Assembly (NCBI RefSeq): GCF_048537545.1
Contig: NZ_CP183218.1
Source: Chania fonticola_B
GTDB lineage: Bacteria; Pseudomonadota; Gammaproteobacteria; Enterobacterales; Enterobacteriaceae
Strand: one strand, 5' to 3'
Length of the DNA: 64,000 nucleotides
Part shown: one piece after another, positions 33,734 to 41,856 of the stretch
Numbering within the stretch: position 1 is the stretch's first letter
Layout: each line of letters starts with the position of its first letter
Notes under the pieces: model-generated
What the model saw: the letters and a program-made list of their open reading frames with translations, nothing else
Databases searched by the model: none
What the model was told of the DNA's origin: nothing
Program-made: the position numbers and the translations under genes

Positions 33734-35020
33734 ATGAAAAGACTGTTATCCACGTTGGGCCTGAGTTTGGTAACCCTGGTTCCTTCTTTGGCTCTGGCCG
33801 CTCCGGCGGTGGCAGACAAGGCGGACAACGCCTTTATGATGATTTGCACCGCGCTGGTGCTGTTTATGACTTTACCGGGAGTGGCGCTGTTTTACGGCGG
33901 CCTGCTGCGCTCGAAGAACGTCCTCTCAATGTTGACTCAGGTGACCGTCACCTTTGCCCTGGTGTGTGTGCTATGGGTTATTTACGGCTACAGCCTGGCG
34001 TTCAGCGAAGGTAACGCGTTCTTCGGTGGTTTCCAGACGGTGATGCTCAAAGGGATCGGGATAGATAGCCTGACCGGCACCTTTAGCCAGATGATCCACG
34101 TGGCGTTCCAGTGCTCCTTCGCCTGCATTACCGTGGCGTTGGTGGTGGGCGGCTTTGCTGAGCGCATCCGCTTCTCTGCGGTGGTTATTTTTGCCGCCAT
34201 CTGGTTCACGATTTCCTACTTGCCAATCGCGCACATGGTTTGGGGCGGTGGTTTCCTGGCAACCGACGGCGCGTTGGATTTTGCGGGCGGTACCGTGGTG
34301 CATATCAACGCCGCGAGCGCTGGTCTGGTGGGGGCCTATCTGTTGGGTAAACGTGCCGGCTATGGTAAAGAGGCCTTCAAGCCACACAACCTGCCGATGG
34401 TATTTACCGGAGCCTCGATCCTGTATATCGGCTGGTTTGGCTTCAACGCCGGTTCAGCCAGTGCGGCCAACGGTATTGCAGCGCTGGCGTTCCTCAATAC
34501 GGTAATAGCCACTGCCGGTGCAATCCTCTCCTGGACCTTTGCCGAGTGGGTCGTACGGGGCAAACCTTCTCTGCTGGGAGCCTGCTCGGGCTGTATCGCT
34601 GGTCTGGTTGCGATTACGCCAGCGGCAGGTACCGTGGGTGTAGGCGGTGCGCTGATTATCGGCCTGGTAGGTGGTATTGCTGGTCTGTGGGGCGTGGTTA
34701 CGCTGAAGAAATGGCTGAAAGTAGACGACACCTGCGATGTGTTTGGTGTGCACGGGGTTTGCGGTATCGTTGGCTGTCTGTTGACCGGTGTCTTTACCGC
34801 CTCATCACTGGGCGGAACGGGCTATGCCGATGGCGTTACCATGGGGCATCAGGTATGGGTCCAGTTGATGAGCGTTGTTGTGACGCTGGTGTGGTCAAGC
34901 GTGGCCGCGTTTATCGCCTTTAAGGTCGCCGGGGCCGTGGTGGGGCTGCGTGTACCGGAAGAGCAGGAACGCGAAGGCCTGGATGTGAACAGCCACGGCG
35001 AGAATGCTTACAACCAGTAA
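33734..35020 (+). CDS. amtB: Ammonium transporter AmtB
   Basis: Trimeric inner-membrane ammonium channel, 428 residues including a cleaved N-terminal signal (cleavage after SLALA at about 22). The pore twin histidines are His190 (GTVVHINA) and His340 (VFGVHGVCG), which are 168 and 318 in mature numbering. The ATG at 33734 is used; a TTG two codons earlier is possible but not needed. Confidence 0.98.
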   Translation: MKRLLSTLGLSLVTLVPSLALAAPAVADKADNAFMMICTALVLFMTLPGVALFYGGLLRSKNVLSMLTQVTVTFALVCVLWVIYGYSLAFSEGNAFFGGFQTVMLKGIGIDSLTGTFSQMIHVAFQCSFACITVALVVGGFAERIRFSAVVIFAAIWFTISYLPIAHMVWGGGFLATDGALDFAGGTVVHINAASAGLVGAYLLGKRAGYGKEAFKPHNLPMVFTGASILYIGWFGFNAGSASAANGIAALAFLNTVIATAGAILSWTFAEWVVRGKPSLLGACSGCIAGLVAITPAAGTVGVGGALIIGLVGGIAGLWGVVTLKKWLKVDDTCDVFGVHGVCGIVGCLLTGVFTASSLGGTGYADGVTMGHQVWVQLMSVVVTLVWSSVAAFIAFKVAGAVVGLRVPEEQEREGLDVNSHGENAYNQ

Positions 35021-35043
35021 AATACGTTGAATTAAACCCTGAG

Positions 35044-35070
35044 GGGGCGATGGAAACATCGCCCCTTTTT
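35044..35070 (+). terminator. Terminator of glnK-amtB
   Basis: A 9-bp stem GGGGCGATG/CATCGCCCC with a GAAA tetraloop is followed by TTTTTC. It lies between the convergent amtB and tesB. Confidence 0.92.
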
Positions 35071-35073
35071 CAT

Positions 35074-35937
35074 TTAAATATCGCGCTTGCGGATCACGCC
35101 TTCTTGCACAGTCGTGGCTACCAGCACACCGTCGCGGGTGTAGAACTGGCCGCGCACAAAGCCACGGGCACCTGAGGCTGAGGTGCTTTCTACCGCATAC
35201 AGCAGCCAATCGTCCATGCGGAACGGACGGTGGAACCACATTGAATGGTCAATGGTCGCCACCTGCATTCCCGGCTCTAGGAAACCGACACCATGCGGCT
35301 GTAGCGCCGTCAGCAGGAAGTGGAAGTCAGAGGCGTAGCCAAGCAGATACTGATGGATCCGCAGGTCGTCCGGCATGGTGCCATTGGCGCGGAACCAGAC
35401 ATGGCGATAAGGCTCTTCCACGCTGCCCTTCAGCGGGTTGTGGAATTTCACCGGGCGCATTTCGATCGGCTTCGGGCCAATGAATTTGTCGCGCACCTTT
35501 TCCGGCAGCATATGCGACAGCTTTTGTGCAATTTCTGACTCCGACATCAATCCTTCCGGCGGTGGAACATCCGGCATGGTGTTTTGGTGCTCAAAACCCT
35601 GCTCGGGGCTTTGGAAAGAGGCCGTCATATAGAAAATGGGTTTGCCATTTTGAATGGCGCTAACGCGCCGCGCGCTGAAACTATTGCCGTCGCGCAGGGT
35701 TTCTACGTCATAAACAATCGGTTTGCTGCTATCCCCAGGGCGCAGGAAATAGCTGTGGAAGGAGTGAACGATACGCTCCGCAGGAACGGTTTGCTTGGCA
35801 GCATACAGCGCCTGGCCGACCACCTGACCGCCAAAGACCTGGCGTAACCCCAGATCTTCGCTTTGGCCACGAAATAAACCTTCTTCAATTTTTTCCAAAT
35901 CCAGCAGTTCGAGGAGGTTGTGCAGTGCCTGGCTCAT
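35074..35937 (-). CDS. tesB: Acyl-CoA thioesterase II
   Basis: Double-hotdog thioesterase of broad chain-length range, 287 residues (E. coli 286). Family segments RQVFGGQVVGQAL, SFHSYFLRPGD, DFHFLLTAL, TIDHSMWFHR and VQEGVIR carry the Asp, Thr and Gln of the active site. Its physiological role in enterobacteria is uncertain. Convergent with amtB; monocistronic by position. Confidence 0.97.
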   Translation of the reverse strand: MSQALHNLLELLDLEKIEEGLFRGQSEDLGLRQVFGGQVVGQALYAAKQTVPAERIVHSFHSYFLRPGDSSKPIVYDVETLRDGNSFSARRVSAIQNGKPIFYMTASFQSPEQGFEHQNTMPDVPPPEGLMSESEIAQKLSHMLPEKVRDKFIGPKPIEMRPVKFHNPLKGSVEEPYRHVWFRANGTMPDDLRIHQYLLGYASDFHFLLTALQPHGVGFLEPGMQVATIDHSMWFHRPFRMDDWLLYAVESTSASGARGFVRGQFYTRDGVLVATTVQEGVIRKRDI

Positions 35938-36172
35938 AAAGTGGCGATCCTTTTAGTTATCATGTTGCGCAGTGTGCTGAATATGATGGCAGGACGTCAA
36001 TATATTGCGTTATTTCGGCGGAGGAAGCTGTTGCAGCCAGAGGCATGCGTCATGAGCCCTTCGGGCTATTTAGGTCTAGTCCGATAGGCAGTTGTTAGTA
36101 TTTTGTGCTAGGTTTAATCAGTGTGGTGGTTTAAGCCACTAACATGTAACTAATAATAAAGGAGACCGACCC

Positions 36173-36661
36173 ATGAAACTCTGGCAAATGGTAGGGGGAG
36201 CAGCTGCATTGACGATCACACTGGCAGGCTGTGCCCACAAGAATGCGGATGTGCCAACGCAGACGGCTAACGCTGCGGCCTCGCAAACGCAGATCCAAGG
36301 CCCGGTGGTCAAGGGCTCAGTTAATATTCGTCAGCGTATCGCGCTGCCACCGGATGCGGTACTGACCGTGACCCTGTCCGATGCATCACTTGCTGATGCC
36401 CCTTCACGAGTGATTTCACAGCAGGCGATACGTACCGAGGGTATGCAGAGTCCGTTCCGCTTTACGCTACCGTATAACCCTGCGGACATTCAGCCTAATG
36501 CGCGTATCATCCTGAGCGCGGCGATTACGGTGAATGGCCAGTTGATGTTTATCACCGACACGATCCAGGAAGTGATTAACCGCAATGGGACCCAGGCCGA
36601 TCTGCTGCTGGTACCGGTACAAAACGTTCCGGTTCAGGTCACTCCGACCCCAGCTCCGTAA
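36173..36661 (+). CDS. ybaY: YbaY family lipoprotein (YscW domain)
   Basis: Envelope lipoprotein of unknown function, 162 residues, shorter than the 190 of E. coli YbaY. Signal peptide with lipobox LAGC (Cys20), a Thr/Gln/Ala-rich linker, then a YscW-like beta-sandwich from about 45 to 150 and a Pro-rich tail. AAGGAGA precedes the ATG. A terminator directly follows. Confidence 0.92.
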   Translation: MKLWQMVGGAAALTITLAGCAHKNADVPTQTANAAASQTQIQGPVVKGSVNIRQRIALPPDAVLTVTLSDASLADAPSRVISQQAIRTEGMQSPFRFTLPYNPADIQPNARIILSAAITVNGQLMFITDTIQEVINRNGTQADLLLVPVQNVPVQVTPTPAP

Positions 36662-36691
36662 GCAGCAGTGCCTGCATCTGACAGCCTTTGC

Positions 36692-36716
36692 GCCTCTGGC
36701 CAGAGGCTGTTTTTTT
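36692..36716 (+). terminator. Terminator of ybaY
   Basis: The 8-bp self-complementary stem GCCTCTGG/CCAGAGGC is followed by TGTTTTTTT. It may fold with a small loop formed by its inner bases. Confidence 0.8.
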
Positions 36717-37029
36717 ACCCGTGCCAGCCATACAGTTCAAAATCAACCGTGCTCTGCGGGCCGAAAATAATTCCCTCTGCCAGTAACGCCTGCCGTTGGC
36801 GCTGAAAATCTTCACCCTGCTGTGAGATCTGCCCGTGGCGGTTAATGACCCGGTGCCAGGGTAGGGTGCTGCCCTCTGGTAAACGCCGTAATACGCCGCC
36901 AACCTGGCGTGCCGCCCGGGGTGAGCCTGCCAGCCGTGCAACTTCGCCGTAGGTGGTGACCTTGCCAGGAGGAATGGCGGCCAGGATATGAAATACGCGC
37001 TGGCTGAAGGTTGCGTCTTCTGGTTGCAT
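36715..37029 (-). CDS. atl: Alkyltransferase-like DNA-binding protein Atl
   Basis: Binds O6-alkylguanine in DNA and flags it for nucleotide excision repair; homologous to O6-methylguanine methyltransferases but without the acceptor cysteine. The PCHRV motif reads PWHRVINRHG with Trp58, which is diagnostic. The start at 37029 (MQPEDATFSQRV, 104 residues) follows AGGAAGAG; a longer open frame to 37218 would run through the ffs promoter region. Confidence 0.95.
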   Translation of the reverse strand: MQPEDATFSQRVFHILAAIPPGKVTTYGEVARLAGSPRAARQVGGVLRRLPEGSTLPWHRVINRHGQISQQGEDFQRQRQALLAEGIIFGPQSTVDFELYGWHG

Positions 37030-37168
37030 GGCTCTCTTCCTGCGTGATGAGTTAGGCGGCGAATATTTCGCTCCTGACAATTTAGCAACATTGCTGCTTG
37101 GTAACCAATCCAAACGAGTGCGCGATAGGGGGAGATGGGTAAGAAAACAGCGGTTGCTCCCGGTTGGC

Positions 37169-37197
37169 TTGCTATTTGCCTGGCCATCACCGATAAT
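37169..37197 (+). promoter_or_regulatory. Predicted promoter of ffs
   Basis: TTGCTA (37169-37174) and GATAAT (37192-37197) are 17 bases apart, followed by a GC-rich discriminator. The start would lie near 37204, leaving a precursor leader of roughly 25 bases that RNase P removes in E. coli. Confidence 0.65.
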
Positions 37198-37230
37198 GCC
37201 CACCGCTTCGCAATTCAAGAAGCCGTCAAT

Positions 37231-37344
37231 GGGGGCCCTGTTGGTTCTCCCGCAACACTAACTGGTGAACTCGGTCAGATCCGGAAGGAAGCAGCCGTAG
37301 CGAGTGACGTGTGTGCCGGGATGTAGCTGGCAGGGCCTCCACCA
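37231..37344 (+). ncRNA. ffs: 4.5S RNA, bacterial signal recognition particle RNA
   Basis: RNA component of the signal recognition particle, which binds Ffh and targets nascent inner-membrane proteins to FtsY. About 114 nt. The 5' end GGGGGCCCTG pairs with the 3' end CAGGGCCTCC, and the near-invariant Ffh-binding domain GGTCAGATCCGGAAGGAAGC followed by AGCC is present, as is TGCCGGGATGTAGCTGGCAG. The closing helix carries one G-T pair. The exact 3' end is set by comparison with the E. coli RNA. Confidence 0.97.
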
Positions 37345-37408
37345 ATTTCTAGCTTTCTCCCCCCAAAAAAAGCACCGACAAGCCGCCGATGCCTTACCTA
37401 TATGATGT

Positions 37409-39196
37409 TTATGCCGGGGTTTCCCAGCAGGCAACCAGCGGATCAACGATCTGGCGTGTTGTGCCGTCGGTCAGGCCCAAATCCGTCAGGTGCGGTCCGG
37501 CATTGCATGCCAGGCAGGTGCCCTCAATCGCTTTGAACACCCGGTAGGGTGGTTCCCAGTCTGCAACCTTCGCACTCAGATCGCGCAGGTTTTTAAACTG
37601 CTGCGCCAGCTGTGCGGCGGGAAGATCGGAAAGCATACCGGCGATCGGCATGGCCACCTGCGCCAATATTTCACCGTTCTGGCTGAGAGCCATGCCGCCG
37701 CCGGTAGCGATCAGCGCGTTAGCGGCCAGCGCCATGTCATTAGGATCGCGGCCCAGCACCACCAGATTATGTGAATCATGAGAGTAGCTGGTGGCAATCG
37801 CCCCGCGTAGCTCGCCCCAACCTTCCAGCAATGCCAACTGAGGCTTGGCTGGGTGCCGGGCGTGGCGATGCTGTACCCAAATCAGACTGAATCCCGGCGG
37901 GAGCTGTACCTTGCCGTCGCGGACTTCTACCGTGGTTTCATTCCATTGGGTGAAACGTGCCCCTTTGATATGGCGCAACGTGGCCTGGCCGTGACGAATG
38001 GCTGCAACCCGCATGATGAAATCATCTGCGGCCAATGGTGGCAGATGGAGCGTGTCACGTGGTGCGGATACGCCTGGCGTGGCTTGTACTGGAGCCAGCA
38101 TTTTGCCCTGCTCTGCCAGACACTGACCAGCAACGTAAACCCGGCTGGCCTGGAGGTATTCCAGGGAGTCAAAGACGACCAGATCGGCGATCCTTCCTGC
38201 GGCAATCAGGCCCAGATCGTTACGTTGCAAGCGTATGGCGGCATTGAGCGTAGCCATCCGTAGTGCATCGGTAGCCGGTAATCCGTGTTCAATCAGCAGA
38301 TTGAGCAGGGCGATAACGCCGCCTTTCTCCAGCAGCATATCGGGTGGTACATCATCAGTGCAGAGAGTGATTTGAGAGGAGAAATGCGGCAGCGATTTTA
38401 ATGCCGCAACAATTTCAGGCAACAGATAAGGATGAGAACCTCGGATCTCCAGCGTCAGCCCAGAGCGTAGTTTCTCCAGAGCATCGGCAGCAGAGGTCAG
38501 CTCATGATCGGAGGTTACGCCTGCGGCCAGATAGGCTTGCAACTGCGGACCGCTCAAACCGCGCGCGTGGCCTTCAATCAATTTGCCGCTGTTAAGCCCG
38601 GCGTTTAGGATCTCCTGCATTCGTTCGCTGCCGTGCAGCACGCCGTGCATATCCATCACTTCCGCCACGCCGCCCACTTCGGGCCAGGCTAACATGGTAT
38701 CCATCTCGTTGCCGCCAAAGTCGGCACCGGACATTTCCAGCCCAGGCGTCGAAGGCACGCTGGAGGGCGCCGCGCAGATCACTCGCAGGGGCAGGTTGCG
38801 GCTGGCATCCACCGCGTAGCGCACTCCCGCAACGCCAAGCACGTTCGCCAATTCATGCGGGTCCCAGAAGATGGTGGTGGTGCCCTGTGCGACGACGATC
38901 TCGGCATAGCGTTCTGGCAGCAGGTGGGAACTCTCAACGTGCACATGGGTATCGATCAGACCAGGGCTGAGGTAGGCTCCCGCCAGGTCTTGTGTCCGAT
39001 GTGCCGTTGGCAAGGAGCCACAAGGATGAACGCTGGCGATCAGCGGGCCGACAATGCCAATATCAACCAGGCGAATTTCCCCGGTGACCATGTCGATCAG
39101 GTTGGCATTGCTCAGCAAGAGATCAAACGGCGTATTCCCCAGCGCAGCCTGTACGGCACGTTGGCGTTCACCGTTACTGACAGAAAAGGTGGTCAT
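37409..39196 (-). CDS. ade: Adenine deaminase
   Basis: Amidohydrolase that converts adenine to hypoxanthine and ammonia in purine salvage. The 595-residue protein has the metal-binding GLIDTHVHVESS (His84, His86), the DPHELANV segment, and the C-terminal adenine deaminase domain with GTTRQIVDPL. The start at 39196 (MTTFSVSNGERQ) follows GGGGAT; an open frame reaches 39301 but would cover the divergent control region. This gene is not at this place in E. coli. It is divergent from a LysR gene, across paired AAACGTTTA motifs that resemble PurR boxes. Confidence 0.95.
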   Translation of the reverse strand: MTTFSVSNGERQRAVQAALGNTPFDLLLSNANLIDMVTGEIRLVDIGIVGPLIASVHPCGSLPTAHRTQDLAGAYLSPGLIDTHVHVESSHLLPERYAEIVVAQGTTTIFWDPHELANVLGVAGVRYAVDASRNLPLRVICAAPSSVPSTPGLEMSGADFGGNEMDTMLAWPEVGGVAEVMDMHGVLHGSERMQEILNAGLNSGKLIEGHARGLSGPQLQAYLAAGVTSDHELTSAADALEKLRSGLTLEIRGSHPYLLPEIVAALKSLPHFSSQITLCTDDVPPDMLLEKGGVIALLNLLIEHGLPATDALRMATLNAAIRLQRNDLGLIAAGRIADLVVFDSLEYLQASRVYVAGQCLAEQGKMLAPVQATPGVSAPRDTLHLPPLAADDFIMRVAAIRHGQATLRHIKGARFTQWNETTVEVRDGKVQLPPGFSLIWVQHRHARHPAKPQLALLEGWGELRGAIATSYSHDSHNLVVLGRDPNDMALAANALIATGGGMALSQNGEILAQVAMPIAGMLSDLPAAQLAQQFKNLRDLSAKVADWEPPYRVFKAIEGTCLACNAGPHLTDLGLTDGTTRQIVDPLVACWETPA

Positions 39197-39279
39197 GATA
39201 ATCCCCGGAATAAGAGTAAGGGAGTTACTGTAGGCGGGGGCGTAAGCTTTGCACAGATGATTTAATTTATTGCGTGATA

Positions 39280-39309
39280 AGAAACGTTTATGCTGTGGCA
39301 AACGTTTAC
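39280..39309. promoter_or_regulatory. Tandem PurR-like motifs between ade and the LysR gene
   Basis: AAACGTTTA occurs at 39282-39290 and 39300-39308, exactly 18 bases apart. The right copy sits in GCAAACGTTTAC, one base from the PurR consensus GCAAACGTTTGC. PurR control of ade would make metabolic sense; alternatively these are sites of the adjacent LysR protein. Confidence 0.5.
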
Positions 39310-39332
39310 CTCTTTTTCTGGCAGGTTAGGTT

Positions 39333-40259
39333 ATGTCCGAGCCATGGCGACGGTTACCCGCGCTTTCCCTCAAGCAAATTCAGTACTTTGTGACCCTGGC
39401 GCAGCTACGACATTTCACTGATACCGCCAGCCGTCTGGCGATCAGCCAGCCCGCGTTAAGCAGTGCGTTGAGGCAAATTGAAACCGTGCTTGGCGGGAAG
39501 TTAGTCAATCGAACGGCCTCTGCAGTGACCCTGACGGAACTAGGCACGGCGATCCTGCCGCATGCGCAACGGCTGCTGAATGTGGCTCACGCTACCTTTG
39601 ATGATATGCAGCGCGTCATGTTGGCCGGAGGGGATGGCACGTTACGTATCGGTCTGGTGCCTTCGGTGAGCAACCTGCTGTTTCCTGCGGTACCGCGATT
39701 GCTGGCGCAACATTTCCCGCGGTTACGCGTAGAATTCCACGATCAAACCAATGATTCCCTGCTGCTACAGTTGGAAAATGGGCAGATAGATTTCGGCATA
39801 GGGGCTTTGGACAGCTCGGTGCCAGATCGGCTTGAGATTTATCCGTTGCAGGAAGATCCGTTTGTGGCGGTGATGCGCCGGGACGATCCCTTGGCGGATC
39901 CATATCATCTGCCCTGGCGGCAATTGGCAAACAGAGATATTGCGGTATTTTCGAAAGGGAATAGCAGTCGATTGGTATCGGCACTGGCGGAAAGCCATCG
40001 TCTGAACTTAACGGCGCGTTATCAGGTCGATTTTCTGGAAACGCTGTATGGTTTGGTGCGGTCACAATTAGCGGTGGCTATTTTGCCGCAGCTTTATACG
40101 ACGCATTTAAACGATGAAGAATTAACCGTTATTCAATTACAACAGCCATTACTTAACCGCACTGTGGCACTTATGCGCAGCGCAAAACAAAATCACTCAC
40201 CTTTAATTGAAAACTGTTTCCAGTTGCTACTGCACGATTTTCAACTCAGGGGCAAGTAA
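39333..40259 (+). CDS. LysR-family transcriptional regulator
   Basis: 308-residue LysR-type regulator: N-terminal winged helix (about 14-73; HTH RLAISQPALSSALRQIE) and a two-lobe effector domain beginning at GDGTLRIGLVPSVS. I do not recognise it as a characterised member. It is divergent from ade with 136 bases between the starts, so it probably controls ade, its own gene, or both. The start at 39333 is supported by the family N-terminus and GGTTAGG upstream, though that site is weak. Confidence 0.85.
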   Translation: MSEPWRRLPALSLKQIQYFVTLAQLRHFTDTASRLAISQPALSSALRQIETVLGGKLVNRTASAVTLTELGTAILPHAQRLLNVAHATFDDMQRVMLAGGDGTLRIGLVPSVSNLLFPAVPRLLAQHFPRLRVEFHDQTNDSLLLQLENGQIDFGIGALDSSVPDRLEIYPLQEDPFVAVMRRDDPLADPYHLPWRQLANRDIAVFSKGNSSRLVSALAESHRLNLTARYQVDFLETLYGLVRSQLAVAILPQLYTTHLNDEELTVIQLQQPLLNRTVALMRSAKQNHSPLIENCFQLLLHDFQLRGK

Positions 40260-40301
40260 ACTTGAGTTTTTAAGATAATGCTTAATCTGAGCGACCATTG
40301 A

Positions 40302-40321
40302 AGCCGATAATATTATCGGCT
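40302..40321. terminator. Palindromic hairpin after tomB-hha
   Basis: A 20-base perfect palindrome (AGCCGATAAT and its complement) lies 19 bases past the hha stop and 42 bases past the LysR gene, between the convergent genes. T-runs are poor on both sides, so termination is likely but not certain. Confidence 0.5.
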
Positions 40322-40340
40322 CAACGCAAGGCTACTTTGA

Positions 40341-40544
40341 TTATCTTACAAATTTCCAAACGGCGACCGGAATTTTATCGTATAGCTTGTTCATGGTCAG
40401 TTCGGCCAGGCGATGATCGGCGGCAGAGTAGAACAGCTCTAGCTCATCGTCAGAAAGTTCGTACTTATTTTTCTCGATCACGCGCTCAAGGGTTTCAATC
40501 GTGGTGCATTTACGCAAACGCATCAGATAGTCAATTTTTGTCAT
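40341..40544 (-). CDS. hha: Hha/YmoA family nucleoid-associated modulator
   Basis: Small partner of H-NS that helps silence horizontally acquired and temperature-regulated genes. At 67 residues with N-terminus MTKIDYLMRLRKCTTIETLE it resembles Yersinia YmoA more than the 72-residue E. coli Hha. The KNKYELSDDELELFYSAAD and LAELTMNKLYDKIP blocks are near invariant. It lies 50 bases downstream of tomB in the same orientation. The region is more AT rich than its surroundings, as is usual for this pair. Confidence 0.95.
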   Translation of the reverse strand: MTKIDYLMRLRKCTTIETLERVIEKNKYELSDDELELFYSAADHRLAELTMNKLYDKIPVAVWKFVR

Positions 40545-40594
40545 GATAACCTTTAGTCTTATTAACCATAAATTTATTTGAGGATAATTATCCC

Positions 40595-40963
40595 CTAAGT
40601 TTTCATTGTGGTACAGACGCCCTCTCCTGAGAACAATCTGAATGTGCGTGCCTTGGTTTTTTGCCAGCGACGCAAATCGGAGTCATTAATACCGTAGCTG
40701 CTAAACAGCGTGTAGGTATCGTCGAGGTACTCTTCGACCAGTTCCGATAAATCACCTTCGTCCATGTATTTAATTTTAAAACTCATTACAAACGAAGCAA
40801 TATGTTCGATCAGCTCATTAAGCTGCAGATTGACGGCGGACGTTGGATCGTTTACCCAGCCGTGATGGCTGTCACCCAGGGTAGCGATGCCTTCGTCGTA
40901 CAAATTTTCACACAAAAATTTGAGTTGAGCAATATCGTGCCTTTTAGGCGAATACTCATCCAT
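40595..40963 (-). CDS. tomB: Hha toxicity modulator TomB
   Basis: 122-residue acidic protein (YbaJ) described as the antitoxin partner of Hha; it lessens Hha toxicity and affects biofilm formation in E. coli. The start at 40963 (MDEYSPKRHDIAQLKFLCE) has GGGGGAT upstream; the frame is open 13 codons further. HGWVNDPTSAVNLQLNELIEH and YLDDTYTLFSSYGIND are conserved. The C-terminus after RLFSGEG differs from E. coli. Confidence 0.94.
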   Translation of the reverse strand: MDEYSPKRHDIAQLKFLCENLYDEGIATLGDSHHGWVNDPTSAVNLQLNELIEHIASFVMSFKIKYMDEGDLSELVEEYLDDTYTLFSSYGINDSDLRRWQKTKARTFRLFSGEGVCTTMKT

Positions 40964-41119
40964 ATCATCCCCCGTCAGTCTTAATTTCGGTGTTGATAAC
41001 ACTCTGTGAGTACATTGATTTACATCATATGTTGTGAAGCTTAGCTCAGGCTTAATAAACTTTCAGCATATTAAATATAAATCATTTTTTGCCATTTAGC
41101 CTGTTACTATTACCGAAAC

Positions 41120-41494
41120 TTACAATTCGTCAGCGGTTGATGGCCGTGAGTTGTCGATAACCTCAAACACCAAACCCTTTTCCGTCACGGTAAAAGTGAC
41201 AGAATCATTTATGTATTCGTCACCACTGATATCCAGGCATGCGTTAAAAATCGACCACTGATAGCGGTAACTCATTGAATACTCGCTATTACCGATGCAG
41301 TTAATCTCAATAATTTCTAATGAGCCTTCCACATAGCGTGCATTCTCGGAGTAAAAGCTTAGCCCACTGGTGAGCGCCGGTACCAAGTCAGATAATTGAT
41401 TATCGACCACTTTCCTTAATTGTTTCACAGAAAGTGTGTCTACTTCGGAACAACGGCTTAGCGTTACTAGCATTTGGATATCTGGTTGTATCAC
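41120..41494 (-). CDS. Hypothetical protein, 124 residues
   Basis: Not recognised. It starts with GTG at 41494, with GAGG eight bases upstream, or with the in-frame ATG at 41473. The product is acidic, has no membrane segment or signal peptide, and has four cysteines (SRC, INCIG, NACLD). Regular alternation in the second half (SMSYRYQWSIFNACLD, DSVTFTVTEKGLVFEV) suggests a beta-rich fold. The base composition is AT rich compared with the flanking genes, which hints at acquisition. It lies directly after a 39-codon ORF (41498-41617) whose stop is three bases before this start, so the two may form one unit. Confidence 0.6.
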   Translation of the reverse strand: MIQPDIQMLVTLSRCSEVDTLSVKQLRKVVDNQLSDLVPALTSGLSFYSENARYVEGSLEIIEINCIGNSEYSMSYRYQWSIFNACLDISGDEYINDSVTFTVTEKGLVFEVIDNSRPSTADEL

Positions 41495-41497
41495 ATT

Positions 41498-41617
41498 CTA
41501 TGCCTCTATCTTACTCCTTTTCCAGCCTTGATGGGCAAACTTTTCACTGATTAACGCTTTTTTACCCAGCTTTGAGATTTTTACCGCTCGATAGTTCTGC
41601 CGCTCACTCAGCAGCAT
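41498..41617 (-). CDS. Possible 39-residue basic ORF or gene remnant
   Basis: ATG at 41617, stop TAG at 41498-41500, reading MLLSERQNYRAVKIS and ending GWKRSKIEA. It is strongly basic, in contrast to the acidic product of the following ORF, and has no good ribosome-binding site. The frame is closed by TAA eight codons upstream of the ATG. It might be a real small protein, or the 3' tail of a larger gene whose front was lost when the neighbouring Zur-controlled operon was joined here. Confidence 0.3.
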   Translation of the reverse strand: MLLSERQNYRAVKISKLGKKALISEKFAHQGWKRSKIEA

Positions 41618-41692
41618 CGGCTCGATAACCTGGAAATGTTACGTTCCGTTGCATTATTGGCACTTGAACGACTTGAGGATCTCTAGATTGTG

Positions 41693-41713
41693 TGATGTTA
41701 TATTATTACATTT
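41693..41713. promoter_or_regulatory. Zur-like operator of the metal ABC transporter operon
   Basis: ATGTTATATTATTACATTT (41695-41713) differs from the Zur consensus ATGTTATANTATAACATTT at one position. It ends 24 bases before the first ATG of the operon. Confidence 0.8.
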
Positions 41714-41736
41714 GTGTCATCTTTTTGGCGATAACC

Positions 41737-41856
41737 ATGCTGCCTTTCCTTCCCGTTACCCTGTTTACCTCAGCCGCAGTCTTGCGCTGCGGAGCCGTTA
41801 GCGTATTGCTGACCTTACTATGGCTAGCCATTACGTGGGCGGTTGCGCTGCCATGA
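41737..41856 (+). CDS. 39-residue hydrophobic ORF leading the metal ABC operon
   Basis: A small ORF starts at the first ATG after the Zur box (MLPFLPVTLF) and ends IT-WAVALP. It has one hydrophobic stretch (about 17-38) long enough to span the membrane and a single Cys (residue 18). Its stop codon overlaps the ATPase start as ATGA, the classic arrangement for translational coupling, and its frame differs from the ATPase frame. The ribosome-binding site (GGCGAT) is weak. It could be a small membrane subunit, or a leader whose translation gates the operon. I know of no described homologue. Confidence 0.45.
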   Translation: MLPFLPVTLFTSAAVLRCGAVSVLLTLLWLAITWAVALP

